A stretch of 52,847 nucleotides of DNA, taken from contig MGFX01000001.1 of the NCBI GenBank assembly GCA_001792115.1, forward strand, positions 69,847 through 122,693. The letters run 5' to 3'. Position 1 is the first letter of the stretch; each line of letters opens with the position of its first letter. A program made the position numbers and the translations under genes. The notes below the pieces were generated by a model. It worked only from the letters and a program-made list of their open reading frames with translations. It did not search any database and was not told the origin of the DNA. Origin of the DNA: Candidatus Woesebacteria bacterium RBG_16_42_24. Its GTDB lineage: Bacteria > Patescibacteriota > Microgenomatia > UBA8517. Positions 18,461-28,550 of the stretch are shown here, piece after piece.

Positions 18461-19521
18461 CTATTTGCAATTACATATCTCGAGGCCTTAGTGCTTCCCT
18501 CTTTTTTGATTATATCTTTCTCAAGTAAATCTTTAAGGTCCCTTAAAATCGTATCTTCCGAAACCATATTAAAGACATTTTTTAACTCCTGCATTATAGC
18601 GCTTCCGTTTTCGGAGAGGTATTCAATGAGCTTCATTTGCCGTTCGGTTAATGCCACTTGCTGGCCAATTCGCATCCTCAAGCGGCTATCGATTGAAAGC
18701 TTCTTTACTTTTTCTTTAATTTTGACAAGTTCAACCGCCACTACCTCTGTAAAGTATTCAAGCCAGCTCGTTAAATCCCGCTCTCCAATATCGGCAGATT
18801 GTTTATCCACCAGGGAGAAGGCTTTGTAGTAAGTACCAGGGTCTAAGTCGAAGTGCTCCTCAAATGAGAAGAAGCGCTTAATATTGTAGCTCTCGCGCAT
18901 GAGTATTAAATTTGCAAAAGCCCTTATGGTTCTTCCATTTCCCTCGACAAAGGGATGAATGGCCACAAGCACGTAATGGGAAATGCCGGCTCTAATAATT
19001 GGATGGACGTCGCGGCTTGCCTCGCTATTTAGCCACTCCAAGAAGTCTTTAATCAAAAATGGAACTTCTGGCGAAGGTGGTGGACGAAAAATCACTTCCT
19101 GTGTGCCAGCTTCTTTGATGACTACTTGGGTCGTACGAAAATTTCCCGCTTTTTCGGGAGAGACAATTTTATTTACGGTTTCCTTGTGAATATCCTTAAG
19201 CATTTCCTCGTCGTACCCTCCCCTCTTTGCCGCCAGTTCATCGAGTAGACCCATGACATTTCGATAGTTAATTATTTCCTGAATATCTCTTTCGTGCGCA
19301 GTAACTTCTGTGCCTTCCAAAACTTGGCGGGTTTGCTCGATAGAAAGATCATTTCCTTCGATGTGGGTGCCGTGGTGAACTGTGCGGATAAAAGCGTCCG
19401 ACTGGAATTGTTTTTCAAAATGAGGAACGAGTGGAGCGTTTTCGATTACCTCTTTGGCCGCCTCAGTTGCGCCGATATTCTTGAGGATTTTATTCGAAAT
19501 AGTAAATTTTGGAGTGTACAT
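18457..19521 (-). CDS. Fic-family protein
   Basis: HPFVEGNGRTIRAFANLIL Fic core, inhibitory-like N-terminal TxxxIEGN region, C-terminal wHTH. Confidence 0.92.
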   Translation of the reverse strand: MYTPKFTISNKILKNIGATEAAKEVIENAPLVPHFEKQFQSDAFIRTVHHGTHIEGNDLSIEQTRQVLEGTEVTAHERDIQEIINYRNVMGLLDELAAKRGGYDEEMLKDIHKETVNKIVSPEKAGNFRTTQVVIKEAGTQEVIFRPPPSPEVPFLIKDFLEWLNSEASRDVHPIIRAGISHYVLVAIHPFVEGNGRTIRAFANLILMRESYNIKRFFSFEEHFDLDPGTYYKAFSLVDKQSADIGERDLTSWLEYFTEVVAVELVKIKEKVKKLSIDSRLRMRIGQQVALTERQMKLIEYLSENGSAIMQELKNVFNMVSEDTILRDLKDLLEKDIIKKEGSTKASRYVIANR

Positions 19522-19557
19522 ATCCCCATTTTACGGAAATTCTGCGGAAAATCAAGC

Positions 19558-19590
19558 ATGTCCCGCACCGAATATTATTCTGGTGCGGGA
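19558..19590 (-). terminator. stem-loop downstream of nnrD
   Basis: TCCCGCACC..GGTGCGGGA 9-bp stem with further internal pairing; weak T tract. Confidence 0.45.
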
Positions 19591-19591
19591 G

Positions 19592-20437
19592 CTATCTTGT
19601 GAGTTCAAACAGTACTTCGGGAATTTTGTCGGCCAAATCGTCAGCGTTATAGTTGGTCCCAACTTTTTTATAAAGTTCGTCGGCCGCAGCTTTTGTGATA
19701 TAACTTGCGGCGCATGCGGCCAGGAATGCGTCGTTTTTAGCAAGAAGTGCAGCTGCTAAGCCTGCCAAAACGTCCCCCGTTCCCCCTTTGGTAAGACCCG
19801 GGTTTCCGTTTCTGACTTCTACAATCCTTTCGGGGTCAACAACAGAAGCCGTTGGGCCTTTGACAACTATCGTGCAATTGTATTTTTTCGCCGCATCTTG
19901 GGGAGTCCTTTCGCCGAACATAATTTGGTATTCTTTTTTGTTGGGAGTCACAATTGCGCCCTGAGGAATCCATTCGGGATCCATAACCTGAAGGCTCCCT
20001 GCATCAATTACCCATTTTTTATCTGGAAATTTCGTAAGAAGGTCCTTAGTTATCCCCCGTGTCATCTGACAGGCTTCGTCACAAACGTGTGCTTCGTGTC
20101 TGTGGGGGCTTTTTTCACTACGGAAACGCATGAACCCGGGGCCAATAAGCACAACGTCGCTCTTTGCGATATAATCCTCCAGTTCCTCCCACGGAATCCA
20201 TATAAAAGAGAGAAGTTTCGATTTTAGACCTTCCGCAACCATGCCCACACTCTTTTCCGGACTCGCAAAGAAAACCATGTCGACAATTCTTGCGGCTACT
20301 TTGAGGGCCAGAAGAGGCGCTCCGTGGAAAAGCGATGAGCCGCCGACAATTGTGACTTGACCGTTATCCTCCCCACCAGAATCACGGGCGGGTTTGAATA
20401 ATTTCTTTAACTGCCTTGGATCAAAAATCCTCGGCAT
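19592..20437 (-). CDS. nnrD: ADP/ATP-dependent NAD(P)H-hydrate dehydratase
   Basis: QVTIVGGSSLFHGAPLLALKVAARI, VIDAGSLQ, TPNKKEY, GNPGLTKGGTGDVLAG. Confidence 0.88.
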   Translation of the reverse strand: MPRIFDPRQLKKLFKPARDSGGEDNGQVTIVGGSSLFHGAPLLALKVAARIVDMVFFASPEKSVGMVAEGLKSKLLSFIWIPWEELEDYIAKSDVVLIGPGFMRFRSEKSPHRHEAHVCDEACQMTRGITKDLLTKFPDKKWVIDAGSLQVMDPEWIPQGAIVTPNKKEYQIMFGERTPQDAAKKYNCTIVVKGPTASVVDPERIVEVRNGNPGLTKGGTGDVLAGLAAALLAKNDAFLAACAASYITKAAADELYKKVGTNYNADDLADKIPEVLFELTR

Positions 20438-20443
20438 AAAGCT

Positions 20444-20707
20444 TTAATCCTGATCCCCCTTTGGAACTCCGCCCTTAGGCATCGGTCTTGGGGGTTTTTC
20501 CCCGGGATAACTGCTATTTTCAGGTCTTCCGGGAAGTAACTCTGTGCGTTGGCCCGTGTGGGGGGCAACCGGAGGCAGCTTACCTATTAGGGGGTCATTA
20601 AGCCGAGCCTGCCTCTCAACCTCTTCCTTGGCTTTCCTTTCTGCCTCAAATTCCGGGTCTACCACATAAATTTTGTCTATATCTTCGGTTTTTTCCGCCA
20701 TGCCCAT
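20444..20707 (-). CDS. hypothetical protein
   Basis: 87 aa, between nnrD and recF. Confidence 0.45.
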   Translation of the reverse strand: MGMAEKTEDIDKIYVVDPEFEAERKAKEEVERQARLNDPLIGKLPPVAPHTGQRTELLPGRPENSSYPGEKPPRPMPKGGVPKGDQD

Positions 20708-20710
20708 ATT

Positions 20711-21805
20711 TTACCCTCCGAGCTTTATTTTTTCCACTTTTTTGAATCCTTCTATAAAGTGCGGGTCTGCGGTTGTAATAATTGTTTGCTGATTTTCGGA
20801 AACCTTCTTAACAATATCTCTATGTTTATGATCAAGTTCCGAAAAAATATCGTCCAAAAGAAGTGTCGGGCGCTCACCAGTTTTCTCCTCGATAAAGGCA
20901 AGCTCCGCAAGTTTTAACCACAAAATACTCATCCTTTGTTCGCCCCTACTTCCAAATCGCGATAAATCTCTGGATTCGAGTTTTTGAGTTTTTGAGTTTT
21001 TGAGTTTTTGAAATATGAAGTCGTCTCGGTGAGGACCAACTAAAGTGGTTCCCGCGGCAACCTCTTCCTCCGCATATTGTTCAAGACGACCTTCGGATAT
21101 TGCACTTTTATCGTACTCTAATTGGTAATTGGAAATTGGTAATTGGAAACTTGAACTCGCGGAATTAATAAAATCAATAAGCTCTCCGCGAGTTCGGGCT
21201 ATATAATCGCCATTTTTGACAAGGAGCCTATTCCAAAAAAGAAGCTGTCCTCTTGACAATCCTTCGTCCCTAATCCTTAAGAGAAGTCTATTTCTTTGCC
21301 GAAGGCCTTTTTCGTAGGAAAGGGAGGAGCGATGATACTCTCTATTTACTTGGGATAGAACCGAATCCAAAAACTTACGGCGCAAGCTAGGAGATTCTGT
21401 GACAAGGTCCAAGTCCCACGGCCCGAAAAGAGCCACCCTAAAATTCCCGGCAAAATCAATTAAACGCTTTGCAACCCCATTAACCAAGAGCTTTTTCCTG
21501 GCTATCTTTTCTGGGGCGGATTTGCCTATATCGATTAGTCCTCTCGTCAAAATAGCCTCGAGATCGGTAAGTTCCCCATCTGACTTCGTTCTTCCTTTAG
21601 CCCGGGAAATATCAGTGTCGTAATTCACCATTTCCTCTTCAAGATGCGCCCTAAAACTTTTGCCAGTTGAGAGTAGGAAAATACTTTCCAAAATATTTGT
21701 TTTGCCAGAAGCATTCGGGCCGACAATGACTGTTATTTCGGGAGAGAAATCCAAAAGTTTTGTCTTGAAATTCCTGAAATTGTTTAAACGAAGCTTAGAA
21801 ATCAT
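20711..21805 (-). CDS. recF: DNA replication/repair protein RecF
   Basis: MISKLRLNNFRNF, GPNASGKTNILESI, GPHRDDF, SRGEQRM, LLLDDIFSELD. Confidence 0.93.
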   Translation of the reverse strand: MISKLRLNNFRNFKTKLLDFSPEITVIVGPNASGKTNILESIFLLSTGKSFRAHLEEEMVNYDTDISRAKGRTKSDGELTDLEAILTRGLIDIGKSAPEKIARKKLLVNGVAKRLIDFAGNFRVALFGPWDLDLVTESPSLRRKFLDSVLSQVNREYHRSSLSYEKGLRQRNRLLLRIRDEGLSRGQLLFWNRLLVKNGDYIARTRGELIDFINSASSSFQLPISNYQLEYDKSAISEGRLEQYAEEEVAAGTTLVGPHRDDFIFQKLKNSKTQKLESRDLSRFGSRGEQRMSILWLKLAELAFIEEKTGERPTLLLDDIFSELDHKHRDIVKKVSENQQTIITTADPHFIEGFKKVEKIKLGG

Positions 21806-22675
21806 TTATTTTTGGCAGGCGGGGCAGACATAGGTTCCGCGACCTCCCAGAAAGTATTTAACAAATTTGGCCTTGTGACAGCGTTCGCAGGGTTCTCCTT
21901 CCCGACCATAGGCCAGTGTGTGATCTTGGTAACTTCCTTCTTTGCCATCAGGGGTTACATAGGCTAACTCGCTTGACCCACCATATTTAATCCCTTCTTT
22001 TAGAACCTTATGTATTGCCTCATAAAGCTGCCTAGCGGCCTCACTGTCCAGTTGCCTGGCTTGTGTCTTAGGATTTACTTTGGCGAGCCAAAGTGCGTCG
22101 TTTGCATAGATATTGCCTACCCCACTAAGTTTCTCCTGGTCCATCAAAACTATTTTTACAGGACGACTTGTCTTAGACAAAATATTCCTAAACAATTCAA
22201 AGGTCAAGGCGGCCTGGACCGAAGGTCCTGGGGCGACTTTAGGTTCTGGTCCAAGTTTCCTTATGAATGGAATATTCTCAACTTGATTTGTTTTGACTAT
22301 TTTAATCCAGCCAAAACGTCTAACGTCGTTATAATACAGGTAATCTCCTTTATCGAGTTTAAAAGTCACTTGGGTATGCTTGCCCGGAACTCCTCCGATA
22401 ACCTTTTTTGAAAGTTCTGGGGCTGCCTTAAGGTTTGGCCCCCTGTAAATTAACTGGCCGGTGAGTTTTATATGAATAACAACCGAAAATCCGTTATCAA
22501 GGTCAATCGCCAAAACCTTCCCATACCTTTTTATGCCTTTAACCCTACCCCCTACTAAATCGTCCTCTTGCCCTTCAAAATTTTTATAATGGGATTCAAC
22601 CCCGGTTATTTTGTGACCAATCAGATATTTTTCTAACTTACCCCTAATTGTTTCAACTTCAGGTAGTTCTGGCAT
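21806..22675 (-). CDS. mutM: formamidopyrimidine-DNA glycosylase
   Basis: MPELPEVETIRGKLEKYL, GNIYANDALW, C-terminal C4 zinc finger CxRC...CPAC. Confidence 0.95.
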   Translation of the reverse strand: MPELPEVETIRGKLEKYLIGHKITGVESHYKNFEGQEDDLVGGRVKGIKRYGKVLAIDLDNGFSVVIHIKLTGQLIYRGPNLKAAPELSKKVIGGVPGKHTQVTFKLDKGDYLYYNDVRRFGWIKIVKTNQVENIPFIRKLGPEPKVAPGPSVQAALTFELFRNILSKTSRPVKIVLMDQEKLSGVGNIYANDALWLAKVNPKTQARQLDSEAARQLYEAIHKVLKEGIKYGGSSELAYVTPDGKEGSYQDHTLAYGREGEPCERCHKAKFVKYFLGGRGTYVCPACQK

Positions 22676-23840
22676 GTTTTTCAACAAACCTCCTTATCTC
22701 ATTTTTGAACCCCTCCTTCGAAAACCTTCTGGCATTTTCTCGCAATTTCTCCTTATCCCACTTTGTATTCTCCAACTTTCTAATTGCCTCCTCCATCGTT
22801 TCCTCGTTTGTATCGTCAATCAAAATTCCTGTTTCTCCATCAACCACCGACTCCCTAAATCCCCCCCCATTAAAAGCAATAACGGGGGTTCCTGCGGCTT
22901 GGGCTTCAACAACGCTCATTCCAAAATCCTCATCCCGGGCGAGAGCAATAAAACCTTTGGCTCGAGCGTATGTATGATATAATGATATATCATCTATTCC
23001 CCCAAGAAGCTCAATATTCCCGCCACTAAGGCGCTCTAATTCCCTTTTAACGTCCGCGAATCCGTGGGTTTCACCTACTATTTTAAGTTTGAAACTTAAT
23101 TTCTTGGCAAGTTTTGCTGCCTCCTCAAGTCCTTTTGCCCCCACCAACCTAGAGACAATCAAAAAGTAACCTGCCTGCGCAGGCAGGTCTTCTTTCTTGA
23201 GGTTTTTGGTTGTCTCTATTATTTTTTCCACTTCAACCGGAGGGTAAATTACGGAAGAATCTCTTCTATAGAATTTCTCAATCCTTGCTGCAACGTTTTG
23301 AGAATTGGCTATGAAATAATCCACCCCTCCTTGATATCCACTTTTCCCTGACCCTCGAAGCTTTAGTGAAGTGGGTTGGGCAGTTTCCCAGTCATACATC
23401 CTTATAAAATGCCCGACAATGGCCGCGTAAATTTTCACCGGCCAATATTTGGTAAATTTGACACTCGTTTCATACCCGTAGAGCCACCTTGATGGTGTGT
23501 GGCAGTAACAAATTACTTTCGTTTTAGAGCTTACCTTAAACCCTCGGGTTACATACCAACTGGAAGAAGTTATTACTAAATCATAGTTAGAGAGATCAAA
23601 TCTCCTCCAAATTACGGGTATCAAAAACCTTAAGGGACTATAAAAATTGTCTATTCTAAGAATCGGGGCAAGAAAACTCTCAACTATCTTTTTACCTTTA
23701 AATTCTTTGTCCGCGGTTGATCCTTGAACTTTGAAGGCTGTATAGATTGGAGCATTTGGGAAAAGTTCCGTTAGAGTTTTTAAAACCCTCTCTGCTCCAC
23801 CATACTCTCTTATATAGTCATGAACGAGTGCGACTTTCAT
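22659..23840 (-). CDS. GT4-family glycosyltransferase
   Basis: HDYIREYGGAERVL, DEDFGMSVVEAQAAGTPVIAFNGGG. Confidence 0.9.
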   Translation of the reverse strand: MKVALVHDYIREYGGAERVLKTLTELFPNAPIYTAFKVQGSTADKEFKGKKIVESFLAPILRIDNFYSPLRFLIPVIWRRFDLSNYDLVITSSSWYVTRGFKVSSKTKVICYCHTPSRWLYGYETSVKFTKYWPVKIYAAIVGHFIRMYDWETAQPTSLKLRGSGKSGYQGGVDYFIANSQNVAARIEKFYRRDSSVIYPPVEVEKIIETTKNLKKEDLPAQAGYFLIVSRLVGAKGLEEAAKLAKKLSFKLKIVGETHGFADVKRELERLSGGNIELLGGIDDISLYHTYARAKGFIALARDEDFGMSVVEAQAAGTPVIAFNGGGFRESVVDGETGILIDDTNEETMEEAIRKLENTKWDKEKLRENARRFSKEGFKNEIRRFVEKHARTT

Positions 23841-24808
23841 ATTAATGTTAGCTGCTTCTCCGAATCTAATTCTTTCCCTATTTTTTTAACCCTTTCAGTA
23901 AGGGTTTTGAATCCAAATTCTGAAAATAAATCCAATACCTTTTGGCTATCAACGTCCCATTTTGAGGCTTTTTCCATATCTATCTCAATTGGTACGGTTC
24001 TAACAATAGTTGCCAATTTTTTTGAAAGTTTGGCTTCTTCTTTTCCATCCTTCAACTTCACGGCGACAGACCCGCCGATATCTTCTAAGCTATCATAAAT
24101 ACCCTTTAAGGTTCCGAACCTTTTGAGAAGGTTTATTGCTGTTTTGGGTCCGATTCCAGGGACCCCCGGGTAATTGTCCGATGAGTCCCCAACAAAAGCT
24201 TTGTAATCATCTATTTGGGAAGGTGGAATTCCCATTTTTTCAATAACTTCGGCCTCTCCCATAAGCTTGGCGGTAGCGAGCCCCGCTATCGGCATATACA
24301 CTTTTACCCTTTCGTCCACAAGCTGGAGAATATCACGATCGCCAGTAACAATTACGACTTCGTCGACAAGGGTAAAATGGCGAGGGGGTGAAAGAGTAAA
24401 AGTATTTTTATTTTTACCTTTTGACTCTTTTACCTTTTTACCTCGCAAAGCTTGCTCCGCAAGCGTGCCGATGACGTCGTCGGCCTCATACCCAGATTTT
24501 GAATAAACGGGAATTGCGGCAGCTTCCAGAAATTTTCTTGCTTTTTCAAACTGCCCCGAAAGCTCATCTGCCATGCGTGGCCTTTGGGCTTGATAGGGGG
24601 CGAAGGCCTTATGGCGAAAAGTCGGTTCTTTCTCGTCAAAACAAACCGCAATGTGGGTGGGTTTTAGATCCCCTATAACCCTAAGTAGCATTGAAACTAG
24701 TCCGTAGACTGCATTAATCGGCTCACCGCGTTTTGTAGTGAGAGGAGGAAGAGCATGGAAGGCCCGATGAAGAATGGCATTTCCGTCTATCAGGACTAAT
24801 TTGGCCAC
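23837..24808 (-). CDS. stand-alone 5'-3' exonuclease (PolA exo domain type)
   Basis: LVLIDGNAILHRAFHALP, YEADDVIGTLA, VTGDRDILQLV, VGDSSDNYPGVPGIGPKTA. Confidence 0.93.
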   Translation of the reverse strand: MAKLVLIDGNAILHRAFHALPPLTTKRGEPINAVYGLVSMLLRVIGDLKPTHIAVCFDEKEPTFRHKAFAPYQAQRPRMADELSGQFEKARKFLEAAAIPVYSKSGYEADDVIGTLAEQALRGKKVKESKGKNKNTFTLSPPRHFTLVDEVVIVTGDRDILQLVDERVKVYMPIAGLATAKLMGEAEVIEKMGIPPSQIDDYKAFVGDSSDNYPGVPGIGPKTAINLLKRFGTLKGIYDSLEDIGGSVAVKLKDGKEEAKLSKKLATIVRTVPIEIDMEKASKWDVDSQKVLDLFSEFGFKTLTERVKKIGKELDSEKQLTLI

Positions 24809-26677
24809 TTATTTTTCTGAACCCTTTTTACCTACAATTTTCTCGAATTCATCCCTGTCTAAGGTCTCTTTTACTAAGAGTTTTTCAACAATATTATCAA
24901 GAATATTTTGGTTTTTCCTGACCAAAATTTCTGCATTTTTATAACACTCATCGACTATTCTTTTTACTTCATTGTCTACTTTCTCCTGCATAGCTGGAGA
25001 AATATTGCTCTGTTCATACCACTCCAGCTGCCCAAAATCCCCCAGCCCCATTTCGGGCCCCAAATTAACAGGCCCCAGGCCACTCATCCCAAACTCAATC
25101 ACCATGGCTCGAGCCAGCCTTGTTGCCTGGGAAATGTCATTTGCGGCCCCAGATGTCATTTCGTTAAACACTACCTCCTCCGCCGCACGACCTCCCATCA
25201 TTGCCGTGATTTGCTCTAAAAGTCTGGATTTTGTTTCGTGAGTTCTATCAGCCGCCGGTGGAATTAATGTATGTCCCAAACTCATTCCCCTGGCAACTAT
25301 TGAAATCCTGTGGACGGGGTCCATTTTGGGTAATACGTGTGTGACGAGGGCGTGTCCCGCTTCATGATAGGCAGTGATTTTTTTATCCTCTTCTGACTGT
25401 AGGCGCTTTTTGGCCGGTCCCATCTTTACTTTGGTCGCTGCTTCCTCGATGTCCTTCATCTCGATCATGTTTTTATCTTCTCGTGCAGCTAAGATTGCGG
25501 CTTCATTGAGCATATTTTCCAGATCCGCCCCAGAAAATCCGACAGTCCTATCGGCTACCCTATCCCAATCGATATCTTTAGCAAATTTCTTACCCCTTGC
25601 GTGGATTTTAAGAATCGCTTCTCTACCCTCTTTATCTGGCATATCAAGAACCACTCGTCTATCAAATCTTCCTGGTCTAAGAAGCGCCGGGTCCAAAAGA
25701 TCCCCCCTGTTGGTTGCGGCAATGACCATGACATTGTCATTCGGGGTAAATCCGTCCATTTCAACTAATATCTGATTTAAGGTCTGCTCACGCTCATCGT
25801 GCCCCCCCATTATGCCGCGTCCACGCTGCCTCCCTATCGCGTCAATCTCGTCGATAAAAATTATCGATGGCGCTGAAACTTTAGCTTGGGCAAAAAGGTC
25901 TCGAACACGACTTGCCCCGACTCCAACTAGCATCTCCATAAACTCGCTTCCCGCCATAGAGAAAAATGGGACACCAGCCTCTCCTGCAACGGCCCTGGCT
26001 AAAAGAGTCTTTCCAACCCCGGCTGGCCCAAAAAGAAGTGCGCCCTTGGGAGTTCTAGCCCCGATTTTGCGGTACTTAGCCGGATTTTTAAGGAAATCCA
26101 CAATCTCCTCGAGCTCCTTTTTGGCCTCTTCGACTCCGGCTACGTCAGCGAATGTTACAGATTGCTTGCCTTTGGCAAAAAGCCGAGCACGACTCCTTCC
26201 GAACGAGAAAATGTCCTGCGCTCCCCTTGATTGAGCCCTTAGAATAAAGAAGAAGAATACAGCCATAAGTCCCAGGGGGAGTACCACGCTTAATATATCT
26301 CCGATTGTTTTGGAAAGAGATTGATCAATTACCGTATAATTAACATCGGTGGGTCTTACTCCCGCCTTATCTAAAAGGTCAGAAAAACTATCGTTTCCCT
26401 CTTTAATAGCCTCCTTTTTGGAATCGTCTTTGTAAGTCAGAATAACTTTTTCGTTTTGAATTTCGACCTTTTCGACCTTCTCCTCTTTGATATCGGAAAG
26501 CGCTCTTGATATATCAATCTGTTTGTCTTGAGATTGAAGCTCCCCAAAAGAAAGAATTAAGGGCAGGAAAAAAACCACCAAAAAGACTCCCAGAAGTATT
26601 GTCCAGATATTTATTTTGAGTTTGAATATGAAACGTTTTTTTGGGATTGGAAATCGACTATTGGTATTTTCTTCCAT
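24809..26677 (-). CDS. ftsH: ATP-dependent zinc metalloprotease FtsH
   Basis: [41 protein letters not shown] supports the start at 26677. Confidence 0.97.
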   Translation of the reverse strand: MEENTNSRFPIPKKRFIFKLKINIWTILLGVFLVVFFLPLILSFGELQSQDKQIDISRALSDIKEEKVEKVEIQNEKVILTYKDDSKKEAIKEGNDSFSDLLDKAGVRPTDVNYTVIDQSLSKTIGDILSVVLPLGLMAVFFFFILRAQSRGAQDIFSFGRSRARLFAKGKQSVTFADVAGVEEAKKELEEIVDFLKNPAKYRKIGARTPKGALLFGPAGVGKTLLARAVAGEAGVPFFSMAGSEFMEMLVGVGASRVRDLFAQAKVSAPSIIFIDEIDAIGRQRGRGIMGGHDEREQTLNQILVEMDGFTPNDNVMVIAATNRGDLLDPALLRPGRFDRRVVLDMPDKEGREAILKIHARGKKFAKDIDWDRVADRTVGFSGADLENMLNEAAILAAREDKNMIEMKDIEEAATKVKMGPAKKRLQSEEDKKITAYHEAGHALVTHVLPKMDPVHRISIVARGMSLGHTLIPPAADRTHETKSRLLEQITAMMGGRAAEEVVFNEMTSGAANDISQATRLARAMVIEFGMSGLGPVNLGPEMGLGDFGQLEWYEQSNISPAMQEKVDNEVKRIVDECYKNAEILVRKNQNILDNIVEKLLVKETLDRDEFEKIVGKKGSEK

Positions 26678-26706
26678 GAAACCTCTCCTTGGAATTATAC
26701 TATACC

Positions 26707-27036
26707 TTAATGCACCCAAGTTCCCGGAGGAATATCCTCATCAGGAACAAGAAGTACGCATTCTTTTCCGTCTTTACTTTCTGCCGCCATAATCATCCCT
26801 TGTGACTCTTCCCCCATCATTTTTTTGGGTTCCAAGTTAAATACAAAAATATAGCTTTTCCCCTCCAGGCTCTCTGGTTTATACCACTCTTTGATTCCGG
26901 AAAGGATAATTCGCTCTCCTAGCTCCCCAAAATCAACCTTGAGTCTAATTAAGGTCTCTGCTCCCTCGATATTCTCGGCCTTAATTACCTTCCCAACCCT
27001 AAAATCAATCTTGGAAAAATCTTCAAATGTAATCAT
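26707..27036 (-). CDS. stand-alone tRNA-binding (MetG C-terminal/Trbp111-like) domain
   Basis: FRVGKVIKAENIEGAETLIRLKVDFGE...IVSGI-type ILSGI..NLEPKKMMGEESQGMIMAA. Confidence 0.85.
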   Translation of the reverse strand: MITFEDFSKIDFRVGKVIKAENIEGAETLIRLKVDFGELGERIILSGIKEWYKPESLEGKSYIFVFNLEPKKMMGEESQGMIMAAESKDGKECVLLVPDEDIPPGTWVH

Positions 27037-27141
27037 AATTTCCAGTTTCCAGTCTCCAATTTCCAGATAATTTCGAATTATTTGATTTCTAATTTAGGAT
27101 TTTGATAATTAATTGGAATTTGGAAATTGGTATTTGGAATT

Positions 27142-28128
27142 TTAAACTAAACCCATCGCTTTCTTCGTCTCATCCAAGGTTTCTCTGGCTACGTTTCTTG
27201 CCTTTTCTGCGCCTTTACTAAGAATTTTCTCAACCAGCTCGGGATCTTGCTCAAACCTCTTCCGTCTTTCTTGAACTGGCTTTAGCTCTTCAAATATGGC
27301 TTTGGCGAGTCCTTCTTTTAGTTCAGAGTAGCGAATCCCGCTGCCTGTATAAGCTTTCTCGTATTCCTGACGAATCTTTCTTCCTTGAAAAAGCTCTACA
27401 AAGATAAGTAAATTGGCAACTCCTCCTTTTTCGGGAACATTCTCGCCTTTACCGGAATCGGTGGGGGCGCCTGCTAGCCTCCTTTTAATAGTCTCAAGGT
27501 CGTCCGTTAAATTAATATAGCTTCCCTCGATACTCTTACTCATTTTCCCTTCCCCTGTTAGAGCCGGTACATATTCTCCTTCCGTCACAAATCTCTGTGG
27601 TTCAGGAAAATCTGTTCCATGTTGGGAATTCATTTTCCTGGCGATTTCTCGAGTAATTTCTATGTGTGGTTCTTGATCTATTCCTGTAGGAACTGACTGT
27701 GCTTTATAAGCAAGTATGTCGGCAGCCATAAGGATAGGATAGTAAAGTAGTGCAACTGTTGAATGCTGTGGGTGGAGCTTTAAAGTCTCCTTATAAGTAG
27801 GAAGGTGAAGTAATTTGGCCAAAGAAGTAGTAGTTGAGAACAAGTAGGCAAGCTCTACGTGCTCTGGAACTTGGGATTGAATAAAAAGCGTGGATTTTTC
27901 AGGATCAAGTCCGACTGCTAAATAATCTAAAACTACCTCCCGTACGTCGTTTTTAAGAGTCTTTGGGTCATAAGGGGTAGTCAAGGTGTGAAGGTCGGCA
28001 ACCATATAGAAGGTTTCGTACTCGGGATTTTCTTGCAGAGCCAGCATACCCTTGACCGCACCTAAATAGTTCCCCAAATGTAGGCGGCCGGAAGCTCTAA
28101 TTCCCGATAAAACCCTTTTCTTATTCAT
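27142..28128 (-). CDS. trpS: tryptophanyl-tRNA synthetase
   Basis: LSGIRASGRLHLGNYLGA (HIGH), GKMSKS (KMSKS). Confidence 0.95.
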   Translation of the reverse strand: MNKKRVLSGIRASGRLHLGNYLGAVKGMLALQENPEYETFYMVADLHTLTTPYDPKTLKNDVREVVLDYLAVGLDPEKSTLFIQSQVPEHVELAYLFSTTTSLAKLLHLPTYKETLKLHPQHSTVALLYYPILMAADILAYKAQSVPTGIDQEPHIEITREIARKMNSQHGTDFPEPQRFVTEGEYVPALTGEGKMSKSIEGSYINLTDDLETIKRRLAGAPTDSGKGENVPEKGGVANLLIFVELFQGRKIRQEYEKAYTGSGIRYSELKEGLAKAIFEELKPVQERRKRFEQDPELVEKILSKGAEKARNVARETLDETKKAMGLV

Positions 28129-28141
28129 AGTGTCAGTTTAT

Positions 28142-28249
28142 AACAGCATTCAAGAAACTACCAGATTCTCGGTCTGAATATGAATTGAATGCTGATATGT
28201 CATCCTCCCTTAAAGGAATCCTACCTTTAAGTGCAAGGAGGACGTCATC
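28142..28249 (-). repeat. two-hairpin dispersed element, copy 3 (diverged)
   Basis: GATGACGTCCTCC-(CTTAAAGG/CCTTTAAG)-GGAGGATGACATATCAGCATTCAATTCATATT..TTTCTTGAATGCTGTTAT. Confidence 0.65.
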
Positions 28250-28276
28250 AAAAAATCCGCCTTTTTAAGCGGATTT
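28249..28276 (-). terminator. rho-independent terminator after tRNA-Met
   Basis: AAATCCGC-TTAAAAAG-GCGGATTTTTT on the minus strand. Confidence 0.75.
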
Positions 28277-28279
28277 GGG

Positions 28280-28351
28280 TGCTAGCGACAGGATTCGAAC
28301 CTGTGACATGTCGCTTATGAAACGACCGCTCTGCCACTGAGCTACGCTAGC
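28280..28351 (-). tRNA. tRNA with CAU anticodon (Met-like)
   Basis: GCTAGCG-TA-GCTCAGTGGCAGAGC-G-GTCGT-TTCATAA-GCGAC-ATGTC-ACAGG-TTCGAAT-CCTGT-CGCTAGC-A full cloverleaf. Confidence 0.9.
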
Positions 28352-28550
28352 GCGTCGCAACGCGATGCGCTCAATCCGTCCGCCTTTGGCGGACTTCGCC
28401 ACTTGTTGGTTGCTCCTTTCAAAATTTCCCAAGGAAATTTTGGGTTTTTCAATCCAAAATTGCGTGAGCAATTTTGAGAGGAGGAGCCGACTGCCAATAG
28501 CAAAGTCCCGATATAGTCGGGACGAAGCGCTAAGGGCGCGCTCCGACGAG

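Noticed and set aside
26678-26719. 14-codon N-terminal extension of FtsH in the ORF track
   Set aside because: AGGAGAGG SD is 5-6 nt before the internal ATG at 26677; the extension overlaps the neighbouring gene.
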